Positions 15,933 through 25,105 of a stretch of 64,000 nt of DNA are shown here, one piece after another. The first letter of the stretch is position 1; each line of letters opens with the position of its first letter. Location of the stretch: assembly GCA_003331425.1 (NCBI GenBank), contig QOOS01000004.1, positions 1-64,000 on the forward strand. Direction: 5' to 3'. The DNA comes from Candidatus Nitrosopumilus sp. (GTDB taxonomy: Archaea > Thermoproteota > Nitrososphaeria > Nitrososphaerales > Nitrosopumilaceae). The position numbers and the translations under genes are program-made. Below the pieces are notes generated by a model, which saw only the letters and a list, made by a program, of their open reading frames with translations, ran no database searches and had not been told where the DNA came from.

Positions 15933-17594
15933 CTATTTTAGATTTTTCCATTCTACATCCTCATTTTTTACCCAGAGGAATTTTTTTTGTAATGCTGCAG
16001 TATACAATTTCTCCCATTCAGCTCCAACCTCATCAGTCCATGCTTTGAAAACACGAGGATCTATGTAATTTCTAAGAGATGTTCCAATAGCATAATCTTT
16101 GGTTTTTTCTGACAAGTCTAATTGAAGTTCTAATTTTTGTAATCTTTCTTTGTGTTTTGATTTTTGTTTCTTGATTTGTTCATTTAATGTCTTGATTCTC
16201 TTTGTTTTACTTTTCTTTTGGATATCTGTTTTTGGTTCCTTTGATTCAACTTTTTTAAGAGTGTCTTGAGTTTTTACCCATACTTTTTCTTTTTCTAATT
16301 TTTTAATAGAATCTCTTTTCTTTTGTAATGTTTGTTCATATGTTTTAGGAATTGTTCTTTTATGATTACACATTATTGCAGCTTCCAAGTTTGCTAATTT
16401 AGCATGATACAGTTTTTCATTTGCTGTTTTTGTTTTAATTGTGTCATGTTCTACTAGGTATTTTTTAACAACTGAAGTTGCAAGATATGTCCTAAACACT
16501 TTGGCACTTAAGCCTTTCACAATTCCTGAATAGTATTGGTTAACGTGTCTTGAGGTAATTCCTTCAAAAATTTCATCTTTTGGTTTTTTCTTTTCTATGA
16601 TATTTTTAAGATTTTCATGAAATTGCTTGTCATGACCTTCGGCTACTACTGTTTCTTGCCATCTGACACTATCCTTTCCTAGAAAATCAAATTCAATTGA
16701 ATTTGCTGTAATTTTGATATGCTCTTTTCGGAGAGTTGTTGCGCCTACGGTATCTGCCTCATCTGGGTCTTTTTCGTCTCCTACCCTCATAGCAGTTCTG
16801 TAAATCAAATAACATGCCGTTGATATTCTATTAATTTTAGGATCTTTACTTTTCATATCCTTAACAATTCTATCCTTTATCTTTTCAATTTCATTTCCAA
16901 GTTTGACTGCTTTTTCATATTTTTCCTTATCTCTATCTTGTTTGAGTCCTGCTGTATCTGCCAACCATACGTATTTTCTTTTTTGTGTAAGAAAATCCAT
17001 CCAACTTGCTAACCACATTGAATCATTATCATGAATAATTTTGCCCCAACTACCTTCTGGTTTTTTTGCATCTTTTCCCATGTTTAGTGTGACATCTTTT
17101 GCTGTAACTCTTGGTTTCCATTTGCCTCTTAGTGGATGTTCTCCTCTACCAATGAATATTCCTGGAGGCTCTGCCATATAGTTTCCAACTTCAACTTCTT
17201 TTCCATCCATGATGGCAATTCCATATTTTATTTTTAATTTTTCACGTAATTCTTTTCTTTTTGCAGCTAATTCCTTTTTTTCTTCTTTTGTCATCATTTC
17301 TTTGAGATCTTTTTCTTTGTCTACAATTTTGTATGCATTTGAAAAATCAATATCTTCATATGATATTTTTTTAAACTTTGAATCTAATGTTTTGGCAAAA
17401 TCACCTGTAAAGTTTTTTTGAAAAACCTTGTCTTGTGCATATGGGGTATCTTTTTTCTTTGCCCACTGATACACCATTTCTTCTTGATTTATGTCAAGAT
17501 CGATAGTATCTCCTTGAATTTTTATTTTAATTCCTTGTTTCTCATATTCTGGAGGAAACAAGATTCCATTATGTTGTAATTTTTTCCATTTCAT
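15933..17594 (-). CDS. DNA topoisomerase IB (eukaryote type)
   Basis: This enzyme relaxes supercoils by nicking one strand through a 3'-phosphotyrosine. The 553-residue protein has the core DNA-binding region (WKKLQHNGILFPPEYEKQG at the N-terminus; EPPGIFIGRGEHPLRGKWK), the catalytic core with TACYLIYRTAMRVGDEKD and GLSAKVFRTYLATS holding the Arg and Lys/His catalytic groups, a coiled-coil linker (about residues 405-485) and the C-terminal NYIDPR with the active-site Tyr at about 510. Type IB topoisomerase of this form is a hallmark of Nitrososphaerota among archaea. Confidence 0.97.
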   Translation of the reverse strand: MKWKKLQHNGILFPPEYEKQGIKIKIQGDTIDLDINQEEMVYQWAKKKDTPYAQDKVFQKNFTGDFAKTLDSKFKKISYEDIDFSNAYKIVDKEKDLKEMMTKEEKKELAAKRKELREKLKIKYGIAIMDGKEVEVGNYMAEPPGIFIGRGEHPLRGKWKPRVTAKDVTLNMGKDAKKPEGSWGKIIHDNDSMWLASWMDFLTQKRKYVWLADTAGLKQDRDKEKYEKAVKLGNEIEKIKDRIVKDMKSKDPKINRISTACYLIYRTAMRVGDEKDPDEADTVGATTLRKEHIKITANSIEFDFLGKDSVRWQETVVAEGHDKQFHENLKNIIEKKKPKDEIFEGITSRHVNQYYSGIVKGLSAKVFRTYLATSVVKKYLVEHDTIKTKTANEKLYHAKLANLEAAIMCNHKRTIPKTYEQTLQKKRDSIKKLEKEKVWVKTQDTLKKVESKEPKTDIQKKSKTKRIKTLNEQIKKQKSKHKERLQKLELQLDLSEKTKDYAIGTSLRNYIDPRVFKAWTDEVGAEWEKLYTAALQKKFLWVKNEDVEWKNLK

Positions 17595-17659
17595 TTTACA
17601 TCTGTGGACTTTGACAAAAACTCCTCCGTATCTGTATATAATTTAACATAAAGTCATTT

Positions 17660-18490
17660 TCAGCCTGGAAATAGCTCTTTACTCATGTATTTTTCAAATT
17701 CCAGGTCTGTTTTGGCTTGTTTTGCTTCCATAAACATGGCTGCATCAGTACCGACAATATATCGTGGTAAGATTTCATTACTATTGATGGCTTTAACAAT
17801 TACATCTGCAACTTGTGATGGAGGAGTTCCCATTTCAGCCATCATCTTAAGACCTGCTAAAATATGATCTGTTAATTCTTTGTATTTTGGATCAGTTTTT
17901 GATTCTGGGATTTTCATTGAATTGAAGAAATTTGTTTTAATTACTCCTGGTTCAATTAGAGTGGTTTTAATTCCAAATTGACCTAGTTCATATCTTAAAC
18001 ATTCACTAAATCCCTCTAAAGCAAATTTTGTACTGATATAAGCTGGAGATCCTGGTAATCCAATTTTTCCAACAACTGAACTGATATTTACAATAGTCCC
18101 TGATTTTTGATTTCGCATTATTGGAGAAACTTCTTGAATTATTCTAACAATACTAAAAAAATTTGTATCAAATTGTTTTCTAAAATCATCTAATGTAATG
18201 TCTTCAGTACATCCAAACTGACCGTATCCTGCATTATTTACTAAAACATCTAATCTTCCACTTTCTGATGAAATTTTTTTAATTGAGGAAACAATTGATT
18301 CCTCTTTATCCACATCTAATTCAATAATTTTTATTTTAAGATTTTCTTTTTTTGCAGCATATTCTAGCTCTGCTGATTTTTCTACATCTCTCATACTTGC
18401 ATATGTTTCATAACCATCTCTAGCTAGTGCTAATACTGTTTCTAATCCAATACCTGATGAACTACCAGTTACAAGAGCAACTTTTTCCAT
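17660..18490 (-). CDS. Short-chain dehydrogenase/reductase
   Basis: A 276-residue classical SDR. It shows the NAD(P)-binding TGSSSGIG (residues 8-15), NNAGYG, the catalytic Ser at IVNISSVVG and the YxxxK pair in AYISTKFALEG (about residues 154-158). The substrate is unknown; classical SDRs act on alcohols, sugars or lipids. It lies upstream of topoisomerase IB on the same strand with a 65-base gap, and is divergent from the cupredoxin gene. Confidence 0.9.
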   Translation of the reverse strand: MEKVALVTGSSSGIGLETVLALARDGYETYASMRDVEKSAELEYAAKKENLKIKIIELDVDKEESIVSSIKKISSESGRLDVLVNNAGYGQFGCTEDITLDDFRKQFDTNFFSIVRIIQEVSPIMRNQKSGTIVNISSVVGKIGLPGSPAYISTKFALEGFSECLRYELGQFGIKTTLIEPGVIKTNFFNSMKIPESKTDPKYKELTDHILAGLKMMAEMGTPPSQVADVIVKAINSNEILPRYIVGTDAAMFMEAKQAKTDLEFEKYMSKELFPG

Positions 18491-18554
18491 AGTTATGTTA
18501 TTTTTTTCTTATATTTATCCCATTTTGATTTTCTATACTAACAGTACAATCCAA

Positions 18555-18573
18555 ACACGATATACTATCGTGT
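18555..18573. promoter_or_regulatory. Perfect 8-bp inverted repeat between SDR and cupredoxin genes
   Basis: acacgata (18555-18562) and tatcgtgt (18566-18573) flank a 3-base centre. It lies 65 bases from the SDR start codon and 155 bases from the cupredoxin ATG within a 237-base divergent gap. The rest of the gap is AT-rich with no open frame of note. An operator for a dimeric regulator is the simplest reading. Confidence 0.4.
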
Positions 18574-18695
18574 GTTATTTTCATGTTTTAGAAAAGCATT
18601 TTCGTGCCTATTTTCTAATCTTTTTTAGATTTTTTCTTGGTTTTTTAAAATGCCTTTTCCTTTGAAGTACAAGGATTCAGGGCGTAGTGTCTTTT

Positions 18696-18706
18696 TTATT
18701 TTAAAA
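18696..18706 (+). promoter_or_regulatory. TATA-like box of the cupredoxin gene
   Basis: ttattttaaaa is centred about 27 bases before the ATG at 18728, consistent with a leaderless transcript. Confidence 0.45.
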
Positions 18707-18727
18707 CTTCTTTGATTAAGTAATAAG

Positions 18728-19336
18728 ATGAAATTATTGTTTGCAGTATTGGCATTGGTAATTATTGTTAGTGCTACTACAACTATTTACTTTACTTACT
18801 ATACTGCTACTTTCTATACTACCGATGTTTCTCAATTAGAAAATAAAGTTGCAAGTTTAGAGTCTAAAATTTCAAGTTTAAAAAGTTCAACTGCATCTGA
18901 TTTGAAAAATGCTTATGATGATGGATATTCCGCAGGAATTGCAGAACAATCCTCTTCAAGTAATACGTCTTCTAGTAACACGTCCTCAAGTAATACTGAT
19001 GCCGTTTCAACTATTACTAGAACCATTGGCACAGTAGAAGAATCTGGATTCTCACAGGACTGTGCAGTCTCAATGGGAGGAGATGGATGTTACACACCAG
19101 TTAATCTTTCAGCAAATGTTGGTGACAAAATTATAATGACTAATACTGATTCAACAGGAGTTCACTCATTTACATCAGGAACTGTTGACGGATTTACTCC
19201 ATCACCTGACGGTACATTTGATACAGGTATACTAATGTCTGGAGATTCATTTGAATGGACTCCAACTGTTTCTGGTGAATATCCGTACTATTGTTTGCTA
19301 CATTCTTGGCAGGTTGGAACTATTACTGTGAATTAA
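18728..19336 (+). CDS. Membrane-anchored plastocyanin-like copper protein with Gln at the axial position
   Basis: A 202-residue exported protein. An N-terminal hydrophobic segment (about residues 2-28) should anchor it outside the membrane; it is followed by a short coiled coil (LENKVASLESKISSLKSS) and a Ser/Asn/Thr linker with SSSNT repeats. From about residue 95 it is a cupredoxin with type 1 copper ligands His146 (GVHSF), Cys189 and His192 in YYCLLHSWQ. The fourth, axial position, normally Met, is Gln195, as in stellacyanins. Such proteins are thought to carry electrons in the copper-based respiratory chain of ammonia-oxidising archaea. Confidence 0.88.
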   Translation: MKLLFAVLALVIIVSATTTIYFTYYTATFYTTDVSQLENKVASLESKISSLKSSTASDLKNAYDDGYSAGIAEQSSSSNTSSSNTSSSNTDAVSTITRTIGTVEESGFSQDCAVSMGGDGCYTPVNLSANVGDKIIMTNTDSTGVHSFTSGTVDGFTPSPDGTFDTGILMSGDSFEWTPTVSGEYPYYCLLHSWQVGTITVN

Positions 19337-19405
19337 TTTAATTCTGGTTTTTATCAAATTGTTCATATTTTCATAAATTGTTTAGTTTGTCGTATTGATA
19401 TTTTG

Positions 19406-21916
19406 TCACACTAATGGTCTATCTCCTTCCATAGGATCAATCAATACTGTTTTTTCTCCTTTGTTGATTCTTTCTAGAATTTCTAATGCTGAATATTTAT
19501 GTAAAAATTCATTATTGTTTCCACATCTGTATGAAAATGTACATCTTGGACATCCAGCCTCATTTTTACAAGGGCATTCTTTTACAATATGCATACTTCT
19601 TTCAAGTGCTTTTTCAAATCTATCATACAATGCCTTACTTGCACCGCTTCCTCCAATTGCTCCATCATAAATGAAAATTAAACCTGATGTGCCTAATGAA
19701 ATTCCTCCTAAATCTTGAGATACTCCTCCTGTAATCATATTGCTACCCTCAATCACGACGTGCTCTGTGGCATGATATCCACTAGCTTCAGTATATTCTT
19801 CATCTTCAGATTCTTCAATAATTTTTAGAGGTCTTGGTGCATGAAATACAATACCTTTTGTGATGAAATCATATTCTAGAGGTGCATCTAACATCACCTT
19901 TTCTCCTTGTGCAACTTCTTGTCCTAATTCTAAGTTAACATAACCAAAAACTTTTTTTTGTATATGTAATTTACAAAATGCTATTTCAATTCCTCCTGCA
20001 TTTCTTCTTTCAAAAATTGTTTCAATTGTTGGCCATTCTTCTGTTAATGATTTTGTATAGTATGGATAATCTTTGGGTATCCTTTCAATTTTAGCATAAT
20101 TTTTTTTTGGGTAATTTAGTTCTTTGACTTTGTAGCGTGAACCTGCTAGAAAATAAATTGCATCTTTATGTAATTCTTCTAATGCAATAGGAAGTATTCT
20201 GTCACCAACTTTTTTTCCATTCAAAAAAATATCGATTGATTTACCAATTCCTCTTATACTGTAGTCATTCAAAATTGAATTTATTTTTTCAAAATTAGGT
20301 ATGATTCTATTATTTGATTCTACAATATTTCCTTCTGTCAAATGATAATCAATCATTTTTTGATGTTCTTTTAATTCATGTTTTGAAATTGGTTTATCGC
20401 AAGCCATTGCTAGAATTTGAAATTCTTCTACAAATGGATTCTTTGGATCAATGTATGTTTTTTCAATATCTTCAAAATAATCATTAGGATGATTTTTGTA
20501 ATATTGTGAAATTGGATCATTTCCTAATGCTAAAAATGCATAACCTCTTTGTCCTTTTCTTGCAGCTCTTCCTATTCTTTGAGTCAGTCTGTTAACTGGT
20601 ATTGTAGATGAAATTACACAATCAACATTTCCAACATCTATGCCTAATTCTAGGGTAGGTGTGCATGAAATTGCTTGTAATTTGTCTTCTTTGAACTGTT
20701 TTTCAACTGACATTCTATAATTTGCCATTAATCCTGCTCGATGGACTTTAATGTTGATTTTTTGCTTTTTTGTTTGCATTGCCAAAAGTTCAGCATTCAA
20801 ATGGGAATTACTAAAAATCATTGTTTTGTGTTTTTTATCTGTTAATTTTTTTGTTAATTCCACCATGAGGTTTCTCTGAGTTCTAAGTGATGGAAATAAC
20901 ATCACAAAATCTGTCTCTCCTTTTTTTCCTGAACCCTTAACTAATTGCATTTTTTCATCAAATAATTGCTCACAAAATGTTTTGGCATCTTCAAGTGTTG
21001 CTGATGCTGCAACAAATTGTAATTTGTTTTTACAAATTCGTTTTAATCTTTTTATAATATAGTGAACATTAGAACCAAAAATTCCTGAATAGACGTGTGC
21101 TTCATCTACTACTAAAATTTCTGTTGAACTCAATAGATTTGAAAATTTAGTTTGATGCCATAGGTGATAATGTAAAACATCAAAATTTGTAATTATAATT
21201 TCTGGAGGTGTTTCAATAATTTCTCTCCTTTCTTCTATTTTTGTATCTCCATCAAAAACTTTTACATTAATTTTAATTTTATCTGCAAATTTTTGAATTT
21301 TTGGAAATTGATCTCTAGCTAATGCTTTTGTTGGATATACAAAAATTGCAAAAATTCTACCTTGACTTGATTCTTTTTTTATTCTTTGAATAACTGGAAT
21401 TAAAAATGCCTCTGTTTTTCCTGATGCAGTAGGTGCCTCAATTACTACATTTTCACCAAAAACTATTTCTTGTATTGCATCTTCTTGAAATTTATAAAAT
21501 TGTTTAATCCCTAATTCATTTAAAAAAATTGAAATATTTTCTTCTAATCCAAAATCTTCAACTTTACATCCCATTTTAGGCTCAGAATTCTTTAAAATTT
21601 TATAATCTGAAATGAAATCTTTTTTTGACCGTAAAATTTCTTCAAGAAATTTTTCTGGATTTGATTTTCCAATCATTTCGTTCATTTCTTTTTCTGTTCT
21701 GATGATCCCCTCATCAGCCAATTCTTCAGTTAGTTCTTTTTGAGTGACTAACCCTTTGTCAAATCTTGCTAGAAATTCTAAGAACACTTCATCAGGATTT
21801 TTTGAAAATTCTAGAATATCTTGAATTCCACATTTACTACAAGACACATGCATTTTTTTATTGAATGTTTTTTGAATTTCAATTTTTGATTTGCATTTTG
21901 GACATGAAAATTTCAA
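19406..21916 (-). CDS. DEAD/DEAH-box helicase with C-terminal DUF1998 (MrfA/Hrq1-like)
   Basis: An 836-residue superfamily 2 helicase. An N-terminal zinc ribbon has CPKC and CSKC; motif I is APTASGKTEAF (about residue 160), motif II DEAH, motif III SATL, motif VI QRIGRAARKGQRG. The C-terminal 200 residues are a DUF1998 domain with a four-Cys cluster (CPCKNEAGCPRC then CG). MrfA and Hrq1 have this layout and act in repair of crosslinks or bulky lesions, so repair is likely. The TTG start gives the zinc ribbon directly; the MTase gene on the other strand begins 94 bases away. Confidence 0.9.
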   Translation of the reverse strand: MKFSCPKCKSKIEIQKTFNKKMHVSCSKCGIQDILEFSKNPDEVFLEFLARFDKGLVTQKELTEELADEGIIRTEKEMNEMIGKSNPEKFLEEILRSKKDFISDYKILKNSEPKMGCKVEDFGLEENISIFLNELGIKQFYKFQEDAIQEIVFGENVVIEAPTASGKTEAFLIPVIQRIKKESSQGRIFAIFVYPTKALARDQFPKIQKFADKIKINVKVFDGDTKIEERREIIETPPEIIITNFDVLHYHLWHQTKFSNLLSSTEILVVDEAHVYSGIFGSNVHYIIKRLKRICKNKLQFVAASATLEDAKTFCEQLFDEKMQLVKGSGKKGETDFVMLFPSLRTQRNLMVELTKKLTDKKHKTMIFSNSHLNAELLAMQTKKQKINIKVHRAGLMANYRMSVEKQFKEDKLQAISCTPTLELGIDVGNVDCVISSTIPVNRLTQRIGRAARKGQRGYAFLALGNDPISQYYKNHPNDYFEDIEKTYIDPKNPFVEEFQILAMACDKPISKHELKEHQKMIDYHLTEGNIVESNNRIIPNFEKINSILNDYSIRGIGKSIDIFLNGKKVGDRILPIALEELHKDAIYFLAGSRYKVKELNYPKKNYAKIERIPKDYPYYTKSLTEEWPTIETIFERRNAGGIEIAFCKLHIQKKVFGYVNLELGQEVAQGEKVMLDAPLEYDFITKGIVFHAPRPLKIIEESEDEEYTEASGYHATEHVVIEGSNMITGGVSQDLGGISLGTSGLIFIYDGAIGGSGASKALYDRFEKALERSMHIVKECPCKNEAGCPRCTFSYRCGNNNEFLHKYSALEILERINKGEKTVLIDPMEGDRPLV

Positions 21917-22009
21917 GATCTATTATATTAGAAATATTTGGTGATTTATTGTTTAATTTCTTTATTAACCAATGAGATTATTAACCTAGAAACAATCTTT
22001 AATTTAAAA

Positions 22010-22786
22010 ATGAAGAAAGTGGAAATTAACAAAATTTACAATAAAAATTGTATTGATGGAATGAAATTAATCCCTAAAAATAAAATTGATCTTGTAATTA
22101 CAGATCCTCCTTTTGCTATTAATTTTAAAGCAAAAAAAGCTAATTACAATAGAACTGCTTCCAGAGTTCTATCTGGATACAATGAAATAAAGCCCGAAGA
22201 CTACTATGATTTCACATTTTCTTGGATGAGTGAGGTATTTAGAATTTTAAAAGATTCTGGAAGCATGTATGTTTTTTCAGGTTGGAATAACCTCAAAGAT
22301 ATTTTGCGTGCCTTAGATGACGTTGGATTTGTAACCATTAATCATATTATCTGGAAATATCAATTTGGTGTTGTTACGAAAAAGAAGTTTGTCACTTCAC
22401 ATTATCACTGTCTTTACGTCTGTAAAGATGACAAAAAAAGAAAATTCTTTCCTTTTTCTAGATTTAAACAAGATGATAAATCTGAGGATGGAAGAAGTCT
22501 TCATTATCGTGATAAAGAAGATGTTTGGGATATCAAACGAGAATATTGGTCTGGTGATGAAAAAACTCCTACTAAACTCCCTTCAGAAATAATTAAAAAA
22601 TTATTGGAATACTCTAGTGAAAAAAAAGATATTGTATTTGACCCTTTTTTGGGTTCTGGACAGACTGCCGTTGTAAGTAAGTCTCTTAATCGCCGTTATA
22701 TGGGATTTGAAATTGTTCCTGATTATTACAAATTTGCTAAAAAAAGATTAGACAAAAATCTTTATCGAATTAAAAAATCAAAATAA
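22010..22786 (+). CDS. DNA N6-adenine methyltransferase, beta-class, orphan
   Basis: A 258-residue DNA methyltransferase. The catalytic motif IV TDPPF occurs near residue 32 and the SAM motif I DPFLGSGQT near residue 213, an order typical of beta-class N6-adenine enzymes such as CcrM or M.HinfI. The middle (about residues 100-190) is the target-recognition region. ATG at 22010 is chosen over an upstream in-frame start at 21938, because the added residues are hydrophobic and conserved sequence begins here. No restriction endonuclease gene is adjacent, so it may act in epigenetic marking rather than defence. The target sequence cannot be read from the protein. Confidence 0.88.
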   Translation: MKKVEINKIYNKNCIDGMKLIPKNKIDLVITDPPFAINFKAKKANYNRTASRVLSGYNEIKPEDYYDFTFSWMSEVFRILKDSGSMYVFSGWNNLKDILRALDDVGFVTINHIIWKYQFGVVTKKKFVTSHYHCLYVCKDDKKRKFFPFSRFKQDDKSEDGRSLHYRDKEDVWDIKREYWSGDEKTPTKLPSEIIKKLLEYSSEKKDIVFDPFLGSGQTAVVSKSLNRRYMGFEIVPDYYKFAKKRLDKNLYRIKKSK

Positions 22787-22789
22787 TTT

Positions 22790-23134
22790 TTATTTTTTTT
22801 CAGATGTATCTGTTGTTTTTTGACCCATTTTTGCAGATATCTCTTTTTGAATTTCATCATCTGTCTTACCTTCTGTTGTAATGCCTGCCGATCTTGCAAT
22901 CATTTCTAATTTTTCTCTTTCAGTTTCAACTGGTCCTGAAATTTTTGGTACTTCTTCAGTTACTTCTTTCATTTGTTGTTGAATTTCGTTTTTAGCACTG
23001 TTGTATTCACTAACAACTTTTCCCATTTTTTTGGCTGCACCTGGAAGCTTACCTGTACCTAAAACTAGTACAACTGCAACAAATATGATTATCATCCATT
23101 CACTACCACCGATATTTAGTGAATATTCTAACAT
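22790..23134 (-). CDS. tatA: Twin-arginine translocase subunit TatA/TatE family
   Basis: TatA forms the pore-like component for export of folded proteins. The 114-residue protein has a short N-terminal stretch, one transmembrane helix (about residues 13-25, WMIIIFVAVVLVLG), the hinge Gly and an amphipathic helix (KLPGAAKKMGKVVSEYNSAK), then an acidic tail. tatC is not in the window. It is convergent with the methyltransferase gene with only 3 bases between stops. Confidence 0.88.
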   Translation of the reverse strand: MLEYSLNIGGSEWMIIIFVAVVLVLGTGKLPGAAKKMGKVVSEYNSAKNEIQQQMKEVTEEVPKISGPVETEREKLEMIARSAGITTEGKTDDEIQKEISAKMGQKTTDTSEKK

Positions 23135-23205
23135 GTTCAGATATTTTCTAATTTAAAATTAAACGTAATGTTTGAAACTGTGCCTAATCCTTTTTTAATT
23201 TTGAA

Positions 23206-24366
23206 TTATTGGCCTTCCTGAATTTTTAATGGTTCTAATTTTTTTCTTGATATGATAGCTAGTATTGTAATGCCTATTCCAATAATTGAAAATATGATGT
23301 ATGGTGTTTCATCCCCAAATGACTGTGTTATTGGTCCCCCTATGGTTGGTCCCACTGCCCATCCCAATCCGAAAATTGTTTCATAAGCTCCAATTATTTT
23401 TCCAGATATGCCTTTTTTTGTTTTACTTAAAATAATTTCTAAAGTTAATGGGAAAAATATACTAAATCCAAATCCCATTAACACTAACGCAATTCCAAAT
23501 GTGATTATTGAATCTGCAACTACTGAAATTGCTAATCCTATAGAAACTGCTAATGTTGCAGCAATTAACGTCTGACTTGTTCTCTTTGCAAATTTTCCTG
23601 CTAATGCTAGTGAAATTACTCGTGAAATTCCAAATGCAAAAAATAAATACAAAACATCAGTTGCATCCATTCCTTTATCATTGAGATACGCAGGAAAAAT
23701 TGTTAGAATAATTCCAAATGATGATGTGCAGAAAATTAGTAATGCAATTACTTCTGGAAATTTTTTCATGTCTTTAATTGCTGAAAAAGAAAATCTTTCG
23801 TGGTGTACTTTGATTCTCTTCCTTGATGCTAATAATGCAGTAATTATTGCTGCAGCTAAAATGAATGCTGCAATTTGGAATAATATTCTATATGTAATAT
23901 CTAGATTTTCTAAAAATGCTGTTCCTAATAGTGGCCCTATCATGAAACCCATCACAAAAAACATTGTAAACCAAGAGATGTTTTTGACTCTGTTTTTCTC
24001 CGTACTTTCATTTGAAATAATTGATTCACATGGTGGCCAGAAAAATGCATGAGCCACCCCTGTCATTATTCTAAATCCTAATAATTCTGGGACTGATTGT
24101 GCAATGGATAAAAGATAGATTGATGCTGAATTGATTGCTGCTCCTATTGCTAATAGATACGCATTGTTTATTCTATCTAGTAATATTCCTACAAAAAGTG
24201 GAATGAACATGTATGGAACAAAATTTGCTAATCCAATAAGACCTAATTCTGAATATGTTGCACCAATTACATTTTTTGCAAAAATCGGTAATATTGGACC
24301 ATGAAGTCCATATGAAATACCTATGATTAATCCTGTTAAATTTACTAAGATTAGAACTCTATTCAT
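23206..24366 (-). CDS. Major facilitator superfamily transporter
   Basis: A 386-residue protein with about 12 hydrophobic segments. The MFS loop 2-3 motif appears as GILLDRINNAYLLAIGAA near residues 60-77, and the second half repeats the pattern. The substrate is not evident; it resembles drug or small-metabolite efflux carriers. Its ATG overlaps the stop of the UbiE-like methyltransferase (ATGA), so they form one operon, which might hint at a lipid or quinone-related substrate; this is speculative. Confidence 0.85.
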   Translation of the reverse strand: MNRVLILVNLTGLIIGISYGLHGPILPIFAKNVIGATYSELGLIGLANFVPYMFIPLFVGILLDRINNAYLLAIGAAINSASIYLLSIAQSVPELLGFRIMTGVAHAFFWPPCESIISNESTEKNRVKNISWFTMFFVMGFMIGPLLGTAFLENLDITYRILFQIAAFILAAAIITALLASRKRIKVHHERFSFSAIKDMKKFPEVIALLIFCTSSFGIILTIFPAYLNDKGMDATDVLYLFFAFGISRVISLALAGKFAKRTSQTLIAATLAVSIGLAISVVADSIITFGIALVLMGFGFSIFFPLTLEIILSKTKKGISGKIIGAYETIFGLGWAVGPTIGGPITQSFGDETPYIIFSIIGIGITILAIISRKKLEPLKIQEGQ

Positions 24367-25055
24367 TTGTATGCCGCAACCATTATTGCGCCACCCATAA
24401 GATCTTTTTCAAATTCTACTCGTGAAAATTTCTCTAACAACAATTCTTCCAATTTTTTATTTTGTGGCCATCTTTGGAATGTTCCATAAAGCGTTCCAAA
24501 TTTTAATCCTAATCTTCCTCCTGCACTAAATGCAAGAATTGGTAAAATACATCTTAGATAAAATGCAACTCCTGCTCTGATAAAACTTTCATCTGGTTTA
24601 CCTAAATCTACAATTACCATTCGTCCCTCTTTTTTTAATACTCGATGAATTTCAGATATGGCAACTCTCAAATTAATTGCATCTCTTAATGAATAACCGC
24701 ATAACACTGCATCAAATTCTTCATTTCTAAATGGAATATGTTCAAAAACACCATTTGCCATATCCGGAATTTTTTCAAAATGTGAGCCTGTATTTTTGAG
24801 CATTGGTACAAGCGGATCATATAGGGTAATTGAAATTTCTCCATCTGTTTGTTTTAATGCTGTTTTAGACATATTTCCAAAACCCGAACCTGCATCTAAA
24901 ATTTTATTTCCTTTGAGAACTCTTCCTGAAATCCCTCGATTTCTATGTTCTACATCTTTTCCTAATGAAATAATTGAATTTACTTTATCATATATTGGAA
25001 TAATGTCTCGAAGTACTTCAATTACTTCACTCCAATAACTACTCCCTAAACCCAT
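24363..25055 (-). CDS. UbiE/MenG-like SAM methyltransferase
   Basis: A 230-residue class I methyltransferase. It opens with the UbiE-type segment YDKVNSIISLGKDVEHRNR (residues about 21-39), then motif I LDAGSGFGNMS (about residues 53-63) and the C-terminal UbiE-like GTLYGTFQRWP. UbiE/MenG methylates the quinone ring in ubiquinone or menaquinone synthesis; ammonia-oxidising archaea use menaquinones, so a quinone substrate is plausible. The product is not proved by sequence. Its stop overlaps the start of the MFS gene. Confidence 0.75.
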   Translation of the reverse strand: MGLGSSYWSEVIEVLRDIIPIYDKVNSIISLGKDVEHRNRGISGRVLKGNKILDAGSGFGNMSKTALKQTDGEISITLYDPLVPMLKNTGSHFEKIPDMANGVFEHIPFRNEEFDAVLCGYSLRDAINLRVAISEIHRVLKKEGRMVIVDLGKPDESFIRAGVAFYLRCILPILAFSAGGRLGLKFGTLYGTFQRWPQNKKLEELLLEKFSRVEFEKDLMGGAIMVAAYK

Positions 25056-25105
25056 TGTCTAAATTCTCCTTATTTCTAATTGAATATTTTTCAAATCTAA
25101 AACTT

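Noticed and set aside
22010..22786. Restriction-modification or other defence system
   Set aside because: No endonuclease, specificity subunit or defence-type neighbour is present around the methyltransferase.
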